Shown: piece by piece, positions 8,570 to 16,901 of the stretch | How the letters are laid out: every line of letters starts with the position of its first letter | Numbering within the stretch: the stretch's first letter is position 1 | Assembly: GCA_050288705.1 (NCBI GenBank) | Contig: JBNKEI010000043.1 | Span: forward strand, 5,900-69,899 | DNA length: 64,000 nucleotides | Source: JBNKEI01 sp050288705 | GTDB lineage: Bacteria > Myxococcota > Myxococcia > Myxococcales > UBA5297 | Direction of reading: 5' to 3' | Program-made: the position numbers and the translations under genes | The notes under the pieces: generated by a model | What the model was told of the DNA's origin: nothing | Seen by the model: only the letters and a program-made list of their open reading frames with translations | The model's database searches: none

Positions 8570-8612
8570 ATTCATCTCCTTGGTAAACAAGCTAGAGCCG
8601 GAGGTGTTTCAT

Positions 8613-9455
8613 TCATTTCGTCAAATAGAGCCTAACCCGGGTCTGAGAAAAAGGTTCGTCGCGCAACCGAGCAGTCAGAACAAACTCTCCGGCAGCAGTA
8701 GCTTTTGGCAACTCCCACTGCGCCCATTGTACGCCTGGTCCAACAGAAGGCAACAAACGCAAACTACCGTGTGAAGAGCGTAATTCCAGCGACACATCTC
8801 GTCGAGCCACTCCTTCTTTAGTCGTGGCGTATACAAACACCTGTACCACTCGCCGAGCATTTTTTTTAATCACCTGGCCGTCAACAGCCATGTGAATATG
8901 CGGAACACTGGGAAGATTCAAACCTATTACTTGGTTTTGGAAAAATGCCCAATTGGCCCCCGGGGGCACCTCCACTGGGATAATCGCGATCCCCTGACTA
9001 TCAGCTACCACTGGACCGAAATCGGTCTCGCCAATACGAATTCTTTCGATTCGAGCTCCTGGCTGAGTACGCAGAACTGCTTTTCCCTGCCCCCAAAGAG
9101 GTACAGTTTTCCAACCGTGAACAAGCTTCCCCTTTTTCGACCTACCCAGCGCACTAATAATGGCAACCTGGGGATGCTTGCGCAAAGGCGGTTTGTAGCG
9201 AGCAGTATAGGTGTATAGATCGCGCTGCTTCAGATTATCAATTGCTCCTACATTAGTGGTTAACCAAATTTTTGACCATTCGGAATCGGCTTTTAGCAAA
9301 ATGTTGGAAAACTTGTTTTTACCTATAATAATTTTAGGAGAGATTTGAATATCGCAATGAGAAAAAGAATTTATTGATTCGACAGACTTATTTCCCTCAC
9401 TTTGAGCGAAGGCGAGCATCGGGAGCAAGTAGAATAAAATACATGAATCTTTCAT
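8613..9455 (-). CDS. Secreted protein of unknown function with Ig-like C-terminal region
   Basis: The 280-residue product begins with a short signal peptide (MKDSCILFYLLPMLAFAQS), cut after AFA or AQS, so it should be periplasmic or exported. I recognise no enzyme motif. The C-terminal 100 residues (RRVVQVFVYATTKEG, VSLELRSSHGSLRLL, GEFVLTARL) alternate like beta-sandwich domains of bacterial surface proteins; that is a structural guess. ATG 9455 is chosen over 9470 because GGAG lies 9 bases upstream and the signal peptide then starts at the Met. It lies between the FecR gene (76 bases) and the kinase gene (about 40 bases) in the same operon. Confidence 0.7.
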   Translation of the reverse strand: MKDSCILFYLLPMLAFAQSEGNKSVESINSFSHCDIQISPKIIIGKNKFSNILLKADSEWSKIWLTTNVGAIDNLKQRDLYTYTARYKPPLRKHPQVAIISALGRSKKGKLVHGWKTVPLWGQGKAVLRTQPGARIERIRIGETDFGPVVADSQGIAIIPVEVPPGANWAFFQNQVIGLNLPSVPHIHMAVDGQVIKKNARRVVQVFVYATTKEGVARRDVSLELRSSHGSLRLLPSVGPGVQWAQWELPKATAAGEFVLTARLRDEPFSQTRVRLYLTK

Positions 9456-9531
9456 AATCAAAAGCTCCATAACTATCGATGCGAGTAAAGCATTTTGTTA
9501 AGCCATATTCTACGGATATTTCGTTAGTCTC

Positions 9532-10491
9532 TTACCAACGAATTTTTATGCTCTCAATGTAAATTCTTGAGCCTTCATCCTGAAGAATGTTTCGCCCGCT
9601 CTTATTATTCGGTTTTTCACACAAAACATTTCTGGCGTGAACCTTTCCAATCAAATGGCGAGCTAGAACCCTAATATGCCCTTTAGGTGAATCAGTAGAC
9701 GAGGGACTTTCCCAACGAAAACGACCATCTAAACCAGCTCCAATTACTTGCGAGCCTATGGTCACCTCTGCTCCGGGAGAGGCCACTCCTTCTAATACCG
9801 CACAAGGATTACTGCTTACTCGGCTAGCCGCAGCCACTTTTAGTAGCAGTTTTGCGGGAATTTTAGCAGGCTCAGACGGAGGTTGCCCGTGCAGAGCCAC
9901 CGACCATTCGCCATCATTAACCTCAATAGCGGAACTCGCCGACTGGAAGCGAACAGCTCCTTTCTCGGTGGCTACCCCATAGGCGGTTGGGGTTTTTAAT
10001 ACATGGAACTGCCCGTTGCTTGCCTCTACAAAAGCACTTTGCTGGCCGCCAATGCGAATCTTCCGCTGGCCATGAGAAGAATAATCCGCATTAACATGAC
10101 CGTGTTGAAGAGAAAATTCATGCAAATCAGGAAAGAGCTTTTCTACCTTGATTTGAGTTTGCTCTGAGACCGTTAATTGAGCACTTTGACCTAATTCTAA
10201 ATTTGCTTTTCCAGAGACTCCAGTACGCAGCGAATCTTGAGGTTTAAGGCGGTCTCCGACATAAACTGACGACCAGGCTTCATTCCCGCGCATGCGCTCT
10301 ACTCTTCCTACCACCTCCTTGATAGTCGCTTCTTCTTCCTGTTTGCTTTTTTTATCGGGCAGAAGCCCTCTTACTTTATTAAAACCTGTATTTGTTTGGA
10401 ATATGCTGCTAATTCCAATTATTATCCCAATTACTGCTATAATTATTAAACCTAGCAATACTAGTTGCCACACACTATACTTTCTATACAT
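9532..10491 (-). CDS. FecR-domain membrane-anchored protein
   Basis: A single N-terminal transmembrane helix (about residues 9-31, LVLLGLIIIAVIGIIIGIS) is followed by a FecR-like region at about 55-200. Characteristic elements are VGRVERMRGNEAW, VYVGDRLKPQDSLRTG, ANLELGQSAQLTVSE and VATEKGAVRF. FecR domains occur in anti-sigma transmembrane regulators and, in deltaproteobacterial-type genomes, in signalling or envelope proteins without a sigma factor; no sigma factor is present here. The region around 215-270 (GVASPGAEVTIGSQVIG) looks like a further beta domain. GAAGG lies 9 bases upstream of the ATG, and the gene starts 12 bases after the histidine kinase stop. Confidence 0.8.
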   Translation of the reverse strand: MYRKYSVWQLVLLGLIIIAVIGIIIGISSIFQTNTGFNKVRGLLPDKKSKQEEEATIKEVVGRVERMRGNEAWSSVYVGDRLKPQDSLRTGVSGKANLELGQSAQLTVSEQTQIKVEKLFPDLHEFSLQHGHVNADYSSHGQRKIRIGGQQSAFVEASNGQFHVLKTPTAYGVATEKGAVRFQSASSAIEVNDGEWSVALHGQPPSEPAKIPAKLLLKVAAASRVSSNPCAVLEGVASPGAEVTIGSQVIGAGLDGRFRWESPSSTDSPKGHIRVLARHLIGKVHARNVLCEKPNNKSGRNILQDEGSRIYIESIKIRW

Positions 10492-10503
10492 CCGTTAACA
10501 CCT

Positions 10504-12357
10504 TCAGTACAAATGCCCATGCGGAACAGCAATAGGAAAAAGTACGCAAAAAGTAGTCCCTACCCCTACAATACTTTCCACAGAAATTTTCCCGTGATGC
10601 GCCTCGACAATGGCATGGCAAATAGAAAGCCCCATGCCCAGTTGAGAAGGATAATCTTTAGTGGTAAAAAAAGGATCGAAAATTCTGTCCAAAAGCATTG
10701 GTGAAATACCTTTTCCAGTATCGCGTATCCAAAAACGAATAGCTTCGTTTTCTACCGCGTGCACTCCCACTTCTAGCTTCCCCCCTTGAGGCATTGCATT
10801 TATCGCATTAGTAATTAAGTGTATTACCATAGTTCTAATCTGCTCAGGGTTTCCCTGAATTTCTGGAAGCGCGGAAGAAAATTCGGTTTGCAGATTTATT
10901 TCACGATCATGAAGATCCTGGGCACAACTCTGCAAAGCCACGCGTATCGGGTGAATTAGCTGAAAACATTTTCCCCCGTTCTCGGTTTCCGCCGCAGTAA
11001 GTTGTCGCAGATCGGCAATGATTCTAGCTACTCGCCGAGCCTGTTCCAAAGCCACCCCCAACACCTTAGCCTGGGGCGAATCTCCTAACTCGCGCTGGGC
11101 TATGGTTACCAACCCAATAATAGCTGTTAGTGGATTATTAAGTTCGTGGGCAATTCCTGCCCCTAAAGAACCCAAAGCTGCCAAACGTCGAGCCCGCAGA
11201 ATTTGATTTTCTGCTTCTCTTAGTTCGGAAGTTCTTTTATCGACGCGCTGCAGCAATTCTTCATTCCATCTACGGATTTCCAAATCACGTCCCAAAATTT
11301 CTGCAATCATTCTATTAAACGCTTTTCCAAACTGCCCCAACTCATCATTGCCTTCTACCTGCATCGCCGGCTGGTACGCTCCAGCGGAAGCAGCTTTGGC
11401 AACCTCAGAAAGCATTCCTATTGGACGAGTAAGACCTCTGGCTAAAACAGCACCTAGTCCCAAGGTCAATAATAATGAAAGCGCTCCCCATTGTATGGTC
11501 AAATCTCGCACCCGATTAGAGGCACGAAAAGCCTTGGCTGCAGTTTCCGCCACCACCACCCCCCAACCAAGTCCTTCTACTGGCGCAAAGGCGGCGAGCC
11601 AGAATTCATCTCCATGCTTTACTTGATTTACTATAAGCCCGGTTTGCAAGCCCTTACGCACAAGTAAGCGTTCCTCTTCTCCAATCGATGCAGTTGATCC
11701 CCATCCGTGGGCAAGCAGCTCTCCGAAAGAGTCGACAAAAAAAGCTATTGACCCTGCTTGAGCCAAATTCTCTACCTGTCGGTGCATTTCCTTCAAAGAT
11801 ATTTCCGCAACTAAGACCAAATGCGAATTGGTTTTCAGAGCATCAATACGCACCGCTATTGTTACGGCCGAATATCGTTTCGCCCGACGGAAAGGTTTTC
11901 CAATCGCCACCCCAAAAGTCAGCGCTTCTTGCAATGGTGCACTGCGAGCCGTTTGTCGTAAGTCGTCCTCTTTGATTAATTCGCGATCTGTCGACTCAAT
12001 ATAATATTTTGAGCGCTGATATACCGGAGGAACTACCGCCCGCCCCTTTTCATCGAGAAGTAGAATAGCATTTACGTAAGAAAACTGCCGGTAAGGAATG
12101 GAAAGAACTGACACTAATTCTTCACGTTCAAGCTCGTCGAAAGGAATGTAGCTTACCATTAGCTGCAAATTCCCTACCGCCCTGTCGATTAATCGTTTGC
12201 AGTAGCGCGCTACTTCGCGAGCATTTTGAGATTGCAAACGGCCCACTGTTTTTTCCAGTTCCTGGTGACCGGTACGAAAGGAAAGCCACCCTAAAAGGAG
12301 AAGCGGAACTACTCCCGAAATGGCCATGGCGGCCCATGTCTTGGTGCGAAAGCGCAT
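10504..12357 (-). CDS. Sensor histidine kinase (extracytoplasmic Cache-like sensor, HAMP, HisKA, HATPase)
   Basis: The 617-residue protein has transmembrane helices at about 8-26 and 288-308 enclosing a ~260-residue periplasmic sensor of Cache type. A HAMP linker follows (LTRPIGMLSEVAKAA), then a coiled coil (about 355-395) and the kinase core. His404 in GIAHELNNPLTAI is the phosphoacceptor; NAINAMPQGG is the N box, DTGKGISP the G1 box and GMGLSICHAIVEAHHG the G2 box. No response regulator is encoded in its operon; the nearest is the NtrC-type regulator at 35601. It is first in the five-gene minus-strand operon. The ATG has no good ribosome binding site; a TATACT at 12381-12386 could be the -10 element. 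Confidence 0.92.
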   Translation of the reverse strand: MRFRTKTWAAMAISGVVPLLLLGWLSFRTGHQELEKTVGRLQSQNAREVARYCKRLIDRAVGNLQLMVSYIPFDELEREELVSVLSIPYRQFSYVNAILLLDEKGRAVVPPVYQRSKYYIESTDRELIKEDDLRQTARSAPLQEALTFGVAIGKPFRRAKRYSAVTIAVRIDALKTNSHLVLVAEISLKEMHRQVENLAQAGSIAFFVDSFGELLAHGWGSTASIGEEERLLVRKGLQTGLIVNQVKHGDEFWLAAFAPVEGLGWGVVVAETAAKAFRASNRVRDLTIQWGALSLLLTLGLGAVLARGLTRPIGMLSEVAKAASAGAYQPAMQVEGNDELGQFGKAFNRMIAEILGRDLEIRRWNEELLQRVDKRTSELREAENQILRARRLAALGSLGAGIAHELNNPLTAIIGLVTIAQRELGDSPQAKVLGVALEQARRVARIIADLRQLTAAETENGGKCFQLIHPIRVALQSCAQDLHDREINLQTEFSSALPEIQGNPEQIRTMVIHLITNAINAMPQGGKLEVGVHAVENEAIRFWIRDTGKGISPMLLDRIFDPFFTTKDYPSQLGMGLSICHAIVEAHHGKISVESIVGVGTTFCVLFPIAVPHGHLY

Positions 12358-12587
12358 TTTTTTTAAAAGCTAGCCTCTACAGTATACGGTCGTGCACCAC
12401 CTATAAATTCAAATTCCCACTAAAAAAACACCAACTAAAAAAGAATACTTTTAACCACCTAGCCATTAATACAGACAAGGTGGTAGAAGTATGCGCGCGA
12501 ACCATTAAGAAGCTAATAAGGTTCGAAACGTGGTAAACCCACGGAATAAAACTGCGAACCAGTATGCGCACAAACGGGAGAACACGA

Positions 12588-15326
12588 ATGACTAAATACG
12601 TCTATTCCTTCGGTGGAGGAAAAGCCGACGGAAACGAATCAATGAAGAATCTGCTCGGCGGAAAGGGTGCAAACCTTGCCGAAATGGCTGGACATGCCGA
12701 TTTACGCTTGCCAGTGCCGCCTGGTTTCACTGTTTCTACCGATGTCTGCACTTATTACTATGCGCACGACAAAACCTATCCAGTCGAATTAAAAGACCAG
12801 GTAGCCGCTGCGTTGGCAGAAGTAGAAAAGCTAATGGAGAAGAAATTTGGAGATCCCAAAAATCCTCTTCTAGTTTCGGTACGTTCCGGTGCACGCCGTT
12901 CCATGCCCGGAATGATGGACACCGTATTAAACCTGGGACTCAATGATGTCACTATTCAGGGGCTAATTGCTCAAACCAACAATCCTCGCTTTGCATACGA
13001 TGCTTATCGCCGCTTGATTATGATGTATTCCGACGTGGTAATGGAAAAAGCGGCAGGAATCGAACCCAAAGACGGCAGGGGAATTCGCAAGATACTCGAC
13101 GATAAGCTGGGAGCAGTGAAAAAAGCCAAAGGTTACCAAAACGATACCGACCTGAATGTCGATGACCTGAAAGGCTTGGTTACTGAATTCAAAAAAACAG
13201 TGAAAGAAGTTCTGGGCCAACCCTTCCCAGAAGACCCGGTAGCGCAACTATGGGGCGGCATTGGAGCAGTTTTCTCTAGTTGGAACGGCAAACGGGCAGT
13301 TGAGTACCGCCGCATAGAAAAAATCCCTGACGAATGGGGGACAGCAGTAAATGTGCAGTCCATGGTATTTGGAAACATGGGCGATGATTGTGCAACTGGC
13401 GTGGCTTTCACCCGCAACCCGGGTAATGGCGACAATCATTTTTACGGTGAGTATTTAGTAAACGCGCAAGGCGAAGATGTGGTAGCAGGCATTCGTACCC
13501 CTGCTCCTATCAATGCCAACTCAGCAAATAGCCAAAGCGAGCATCTTCCTACGCTCGAAGCAATCATGCCTTCTCTATATAGTCAGCTATTTGAAATTCA
13601 GGCGCGACTTGAAAAGCATTACAAAGACATGCAGGACATCGAGTTCACCATCGAACGGGGCAGGCTATTTATGCTCCAGTGCCGCGTAGGCAAGAGAAAC
13701 GGCACTGCTGCAGTTAAGATGGCAGTGGACATGCACAAAGAGGGTCTTATCGATGCCCCAACGGCTATCAATCGCGTCGGCCCCAATCAACTAGTAGAAC
13801 TGCTTTTGCCCATGCTCGATCCCAAAGCAGAAGGAGAAATCAAGCCGGTAGCAAAAGGGCTTCCTGCCGGACCAGGTGGAGCAAAAGGACGGGTAGTCTT
13901 CACCAATGAGGCAGCAGTGGCGGCCGCAGAAAAAGGCGAGAAGGTAGTGCTCGTTCGAGAAGAGACCTCGCCTGAAGACGTTGACGGTATGCATAAAGCT
14001 CAGGCCATTCTCACCAGCAAGGGGGGAATGACTTCCCATGCTGCTCTAGTAGCCCGTGGTTGGGGTAAGTGCTGCATTGTCGGTTGTTCGGAAATAGAAA
14101 TCTCCCACGACAGCAAGTCTTTCACCACCAAGAGCGGAACCGTAGTCAAAGAGGGAGATTGGATTACTCTCAATGGCACTAAAGGTCTGGTCTATTTGGG
14201 AAGCCTTGCTCTGGTAGATGCTGATTTGGCCAAGAACCAGACCTACAAAGATTTCATGAAGCTAGTGGATGAGAAGCGCTTTTTACGAGTGCGCACCAAT
14301 GCAGATACACCCAATGACGCTCGTAAGGCGGTAGAGTTTGGAGCCGAAGGTATTGGCCTGTTCCGCACCGAGCATATGTTTTACGGAGAAGGCTCAGAGA
14401 AACCGCTCTTCCTGCTTCGCAAGATGATCATGAGCAAGACTCTAGCCGAGCGTAAAGCCGCCCTTGATGAATTATTTCCCTTTGTAAAGAAGGACATCAA
14501 GGCCACCATGGAGGCTCTAAATGGACTGCCAATCACTATTCGGCTGCTCGATCCGCCTTTGCACGAATTTGTCCCCCACTCCGCTGACAAATTGGAGGCT
14601 TTAGGCAAAGAGTTGAAAGTAGACATGGAGGAGCTTAATAAGCGGGCGGAAGCTTTGCGTGAAAACAACCCCATGCTTGGGCACCGGGGAGTTCGCTTGG
14701 GAGTTACCTACCCCGAAATTACCGAAATGCAAGTTCGCGCCATTCTAGAAGCGGCTGGCGAATTGGTAAAAGAGGGCAAAAAAGCTTCTCCGGAAATCAT
14801 GATTCCGGTTACCTGCAGTGTCACCGAAATAACCAACCAAAAAGCCATTGTCGATCGCGTTCATCAAGAAGTATGCGCCAAGCTGGGATGCAAAGAAGTC
14901 TCATTCCTCTATGGAACCATGATCGAAATTCCTCGCGCAGCTTTGCAAGCGGACAAGATGGCACAAGCCGCTCAGTTCTTCTCTTTTGGAACCAACGACC
15001 TTACTCAAATGAGCTTTGGTTTCAGCCGTGACGACATTGGAGGCTTCTTGCCTGACTATTTGGAAAAGAAAATCCTTAAAGATGATCCTTTCCAGACTCT
15101 CGACCAAGATGGCGTAGGAGAGCTAATCAAATTTGGTGTAGAACGCGGTCGCAGCACGCGCGCTAACCTCAAGGTGGGAATTTGCGGTGAGCATGGCGGT
15201 GATGCAGAAAGTGTCAAATTTTGCCACCGAGTGGGCATGGACTATGTGAGCTGTTCTCCCTTCCGAGTTCCCATTGCTCGGCTTGCCGCCGCTCAGGCTC
15301 AAATTGAGTCTGCACGCAGCAAGTAG
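12588..15326 (+). CDS. ppdK: Pyruvate, phosphate dikinase
   Basis: PPDK interconverts ATP, Pi and pyruvate with AMP, PPi and phosphoenolpyruvate. The 912-residue length is typical. The N-terminal ATP-grasp domain starts MTKYVYSFGGGKADGN and includes VRSGARRSMPGMMDTVLNLG. The central phosphohistidine domain has GGMTSHAALVARGWGKCC with the catalytic His and regulatory Thr. The C-terminal PEP/pyruvate barrel has GIGLFRTEHMF, RLLDPPLHEF and the catalytic Cys in GICGEHGGD. ATG 12588 fits the family N terminus and has GGAG 7 bases upstream; an earlier ATG at 12564 does not. It is monocistronic, with a strong terminator directly downstream, and could support gluconeogenesis or PPi-linked glycolysis. 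Confidence 0.97.
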   Translation: MTKYVYSFGGGKADGNESMKNLLGGKGANLAEMAGHADLRLPVPPGFTVSTDVCTYYYAHDKTYPVELKDQVAAALAEVEKLMEKKFGDPKNPLLVSVRSGARRSMPGMMDTVLNLGLNDVTIQGLIAQTNNPRFAYDAYRRLIMMYSDVVMEKAAGIEPKDGRGIRKILDDKLGAVKKAKGYQNDTDLNVDDLKGLVTEFKKTVKEVLGQPFPEDPVAQLWGGIGAVFSSWNGKRAVEYRRIEKIPDEWGTAVNVQSMVFGNMGDDCATGVAFTRNPGNGDNHFYGEYLVNAQGEDVVAGIRTPAPINANSANSQSEHLPTLEAIMPSLYSQLFEIQARLEKHYKDMQDIEFTIERGRLFMLQCRVGKRNGTAAVKMAVDMHKEGLIDAPTAINRVGPNQLVELLLPMLDPKAEGEIKPVAKGLPAGPGGAKGRVVFTNEAAVAAAEKGEKVVLVREETSPEDVDGMHKAQAILTSKGGMTSHAALVARGWGKCCIVGCSEIEISHDSKSFTTKSGTVVKEGDWITLNGTKGLVYLGSLALVDADLAKNQTYKDFMKLVDEKRFLRVRTNADTPNDARKAVEFGAEGIGLFRTEHMFYGEGSEKPLFLLRKMIMSKTLAERKAALDELFPFVKKDIKATMEALNGLPITIRLLDPPLHEFVPHSADKLEALGKELKVDMEELNKRAEALRENNPMLGHRGVRLGVTYPEITEMQVRAILEAAGELVKEGKKASPEIMIPVTCSVTEITNQKAIVDRVHQEVCAKLGCKEVSFLYGTMIEIPRAALQADKMAQAAQFFSFGTNDLTQMSFGFSRDDIGGFLPDYLEKKILKDDPFQTLDQDGVGELIKFGVERGRSTRANLKVGICGEHGGDAESVKFCHRVGMDYVSCSPFRVPIARLAAAQAQIESARSK

Positions 15327-15351
15327 GAATAAAACGCCAATATAGCATGAA

Positions 15352-15378
15352 GGGCTCGGTTCTTTCCGGGCCCTTTTT
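15352..15378 (+). terminator. Rho-independent terminator of ppdK
   Basis: GGGCTCGG (15352-15359) pairs with CCGGGCCC (15366-15373) with a 6-base loop and one G-U pair, followed by five T residues. It begins 25 bases after the ppdK stop. Confidence 0.9.
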
Positions 15379-15488
15379 GCATGAACCGGATGGTCGTACA
15401 TCCTTCGCAAATCTCTGGCTACTTATGCTTTTTGGAAGACTAATTTCCTTGGTCTTTGTATATCCTACCGGAAAACACCTCGTGCCTC

Positions 15489-15519
15489 TTGACAACAGCA
15501 CGCTCGCGACCAAGATAAA
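15489..15519 (+). promoter_or_regulatory. Possible promoter giving a leaderless maoC transcript
   Basis: A perfect TTGACA (15489-15494) is followed 19 bases later by GATAAA (15514-15519). Transcription would start about at the ATG at 15525, and no ribosome binding site precedes that ATG. The spacer is two bases longer than optimal, which lowers confidence. Confidence 0.35.
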
Positions 15520-15524
15520 CAGCC

Positions 15525-15986
15525 ATGGCAAAAACAACAGTTCGATGGGATGAGACACCACAGCTAAAGGGGCGATCATTGGGTTCAACTGAGTGGAAAC
15601 TAGTAACTCAGGAAATGGTTAACTTATTCGCTCAAGCAACCGGTGACCAGCAGTGGATTCATGTAGATCCGGTACGGGCGGCCAAGGAATCACCATTTCG
15701 TAAAACCATTGCTCATGGATATTTTACGCTAGGTTTGGTGCCCGGTTTTTTTTGGGAGCTTTTGGAAATAACTGGTGCCAGGTTAGTTATCAACTACGGA
15801 ACTAACCAAGTACGTTGGCCTGCTCCCGTTCCCATTCCTTCTAGAGTTAGAATGAACGCAAAAATTATTGATGTAGAACCAATGGAGAAAGGCCTTACTT
15901 TGATTCTAGAATCCACTATGGAAGTCGAAAATCAACGGCGACCGGCAATGGTGGCAGAATTAGTTTATCGATATTATGCTGCTTAA
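15525..15986 (+). CDS. MaoC-family (R)-specific enoyl-CoA hydratase-like protein
   Basis: The 153 residues form a single hot-dog domain. The hydratase-2 motif is visible as FAQATGDQQWIHVDPVRA, with the catalytic Asp and His, followed by FRKTIAHGYFTLGL and NYGTNQVRWPAPVP. Such enzymes hydrate trans-2-enoyl-CoA to (R)-3-hydroxyacyl-CoA in fatty-acid or polyhydroxyalkanoate metabolism, but the substrate cannot be read from sequence. The gene stands alone between the ppdK terminator and a bidirectional terminator. No Shine-Dalgarno sequence precedes the ATG. Confidence 0.88.
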   Translation: MAKTTVRWDETPQLKGRSLGSTEWKLVTQEMVNLFAQATGDQQWIHVDPVRAAKESPFRKTIAHGYFTLGLVPGFFWELLEITGARLVINYGTNQVRWPAPVPIPSRVRMNAKIIDVEPMEKGLTLILESTMEVENQRRPAMVAELVYRYYAA

Positions 15987-16033
15987 TATGTACGCGGCCA
16001 TTTGTTTTTGACGCGTTTCATAAAAAACAAAAA

Positions 16034-16060
16034 GCCGACAGAAAAACTAACTCTGCCGGC
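16034..16060. terminator. Bidirectional terminator between maoC and the outer-membrane protein gene
   Basis: GCCGACAGA (16034-16042) pairs with TCTGCCGGC (16052-16060), 8 of 9 positions, across a 9-base loop. On the minus strand it is followed by a T-rich run; on the plus strand by an AT-rich stretch ending in TTTTT. It separates convergent genes. Confidence 0.75.
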
Positions 16061-16082
16061 AATAATATTATTTTTCACAAGA

Positions 16083-16781
16083 CTAGAAGTAACCAACCAG
16101 ACCAGCAGATATACCTACTATATGATTACGAACAGTCCATTCGGGGTCATTGCCGCCTTGTATATCCTGTTCCTGATTACCAGTAATTCCCAGATCAATA
16201 GTTGGTCCGAAAGTGAAAGCGAAATGAGTTGCAGGAGAATAGACAAGCATTCCTTCAATAGTCATCCCCAAAGTCCATTCGGATGTTTTAACATCATTGC
16301 CATTATTCGCTTCTTGTTCCTCGCTCCAATACATAAGACTAAATCCAGCACGCGGCCAAATGCCGAAACTGTCATTAAACATAATGGCATAGCCAACGCG
16401 AGGAGCTAACAGCAAATGCAACAAACTGGGCTCATCAACGTCATTACCCGGGTCGTTCTCAGTTTCCCCAGAACTATAAGCCAGCCCCAACGAACCGCCA
16501 ATGGTTAAATTGTTTATAACAGCATAATCAAATGCCAAGCGTGGAATTTGGTTATCAATTCTTCGATTAGCATTCCATAAAAGCTGAAAGGACAAACCAG
16601 AAGAGGTTGCTTCCGCTTTAGAATCCTCGTTTTCCCAATAACGTGATGTCCAATATAGCCCAAAAAGCCTTTCCGCTCCAATGATCATCTGCCCTTTACT
16701 AGCAAAGCGATCTTCGGCAAAAGCACTTGTTCCCACTAAAGCAAAAGCCAGCAACAAACTTCCTACTAGAATTCTCTTCAT
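16083..16781 (-). CDS. Outer-membrane beta-barrel protein
   Basis: The 232-residue product has a classical signal peptide (MKRILVGSLLLAFALVGTSAFA, cut after AFA). The mature part has alternating amphipathic strands (RLAFDYAVINNLTIGGSLGL, FGIWPRAGFSLMYW, FTFGPTIDLGITG) and ends in Gly-Tyr-Phe, the terminal aromatic expected of proteins inserted by the BAM complex. I recognise no specific family, so porin, adhesin or structural roles all remain open. GAGGA lies 8 bases upstream of the ATG. The gene shares a terminator with the convergent maoC. Confidence 0.8.
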   Translation of the reverse strand: MKRILVGSLLLAFALVGTSAFAEDRFASKGQMIIGAERLFGLYWTSRYWENEDSKAEATSSGLSFQLLWNANRRIDNQIPRLAFDYAVINNLTIGGSLGLAYSSGETENDPGNDVDEPSLLHLLLAPRVGYAIMFNDSFGIWPRAGFSLMYWSEEQEANNGNDVKTSEWTLGMTIEGMLVYSPATHFAFTFGPTIDLGITGNQEQDIQGGNDPEWTVRNHIVGISAGLVGYF

Positions 16782-16901
16782 TTTCTAATCCTCAAAGGAA
16801 CATGATCATTGGCATACTTACAACCACCAGCAACCCAAGTTTGGTATGAGCACAATTCCACAACTGTCCTTCTGAAATCAAGAATGCGTCTACGCCGCCC
16901 G

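Noticed and set aside
16002..16409. 135-codon plus-strand frame
   Set aside because: It runs across a bidirectional terminator and is antisense to the outer-membrane protein gene.
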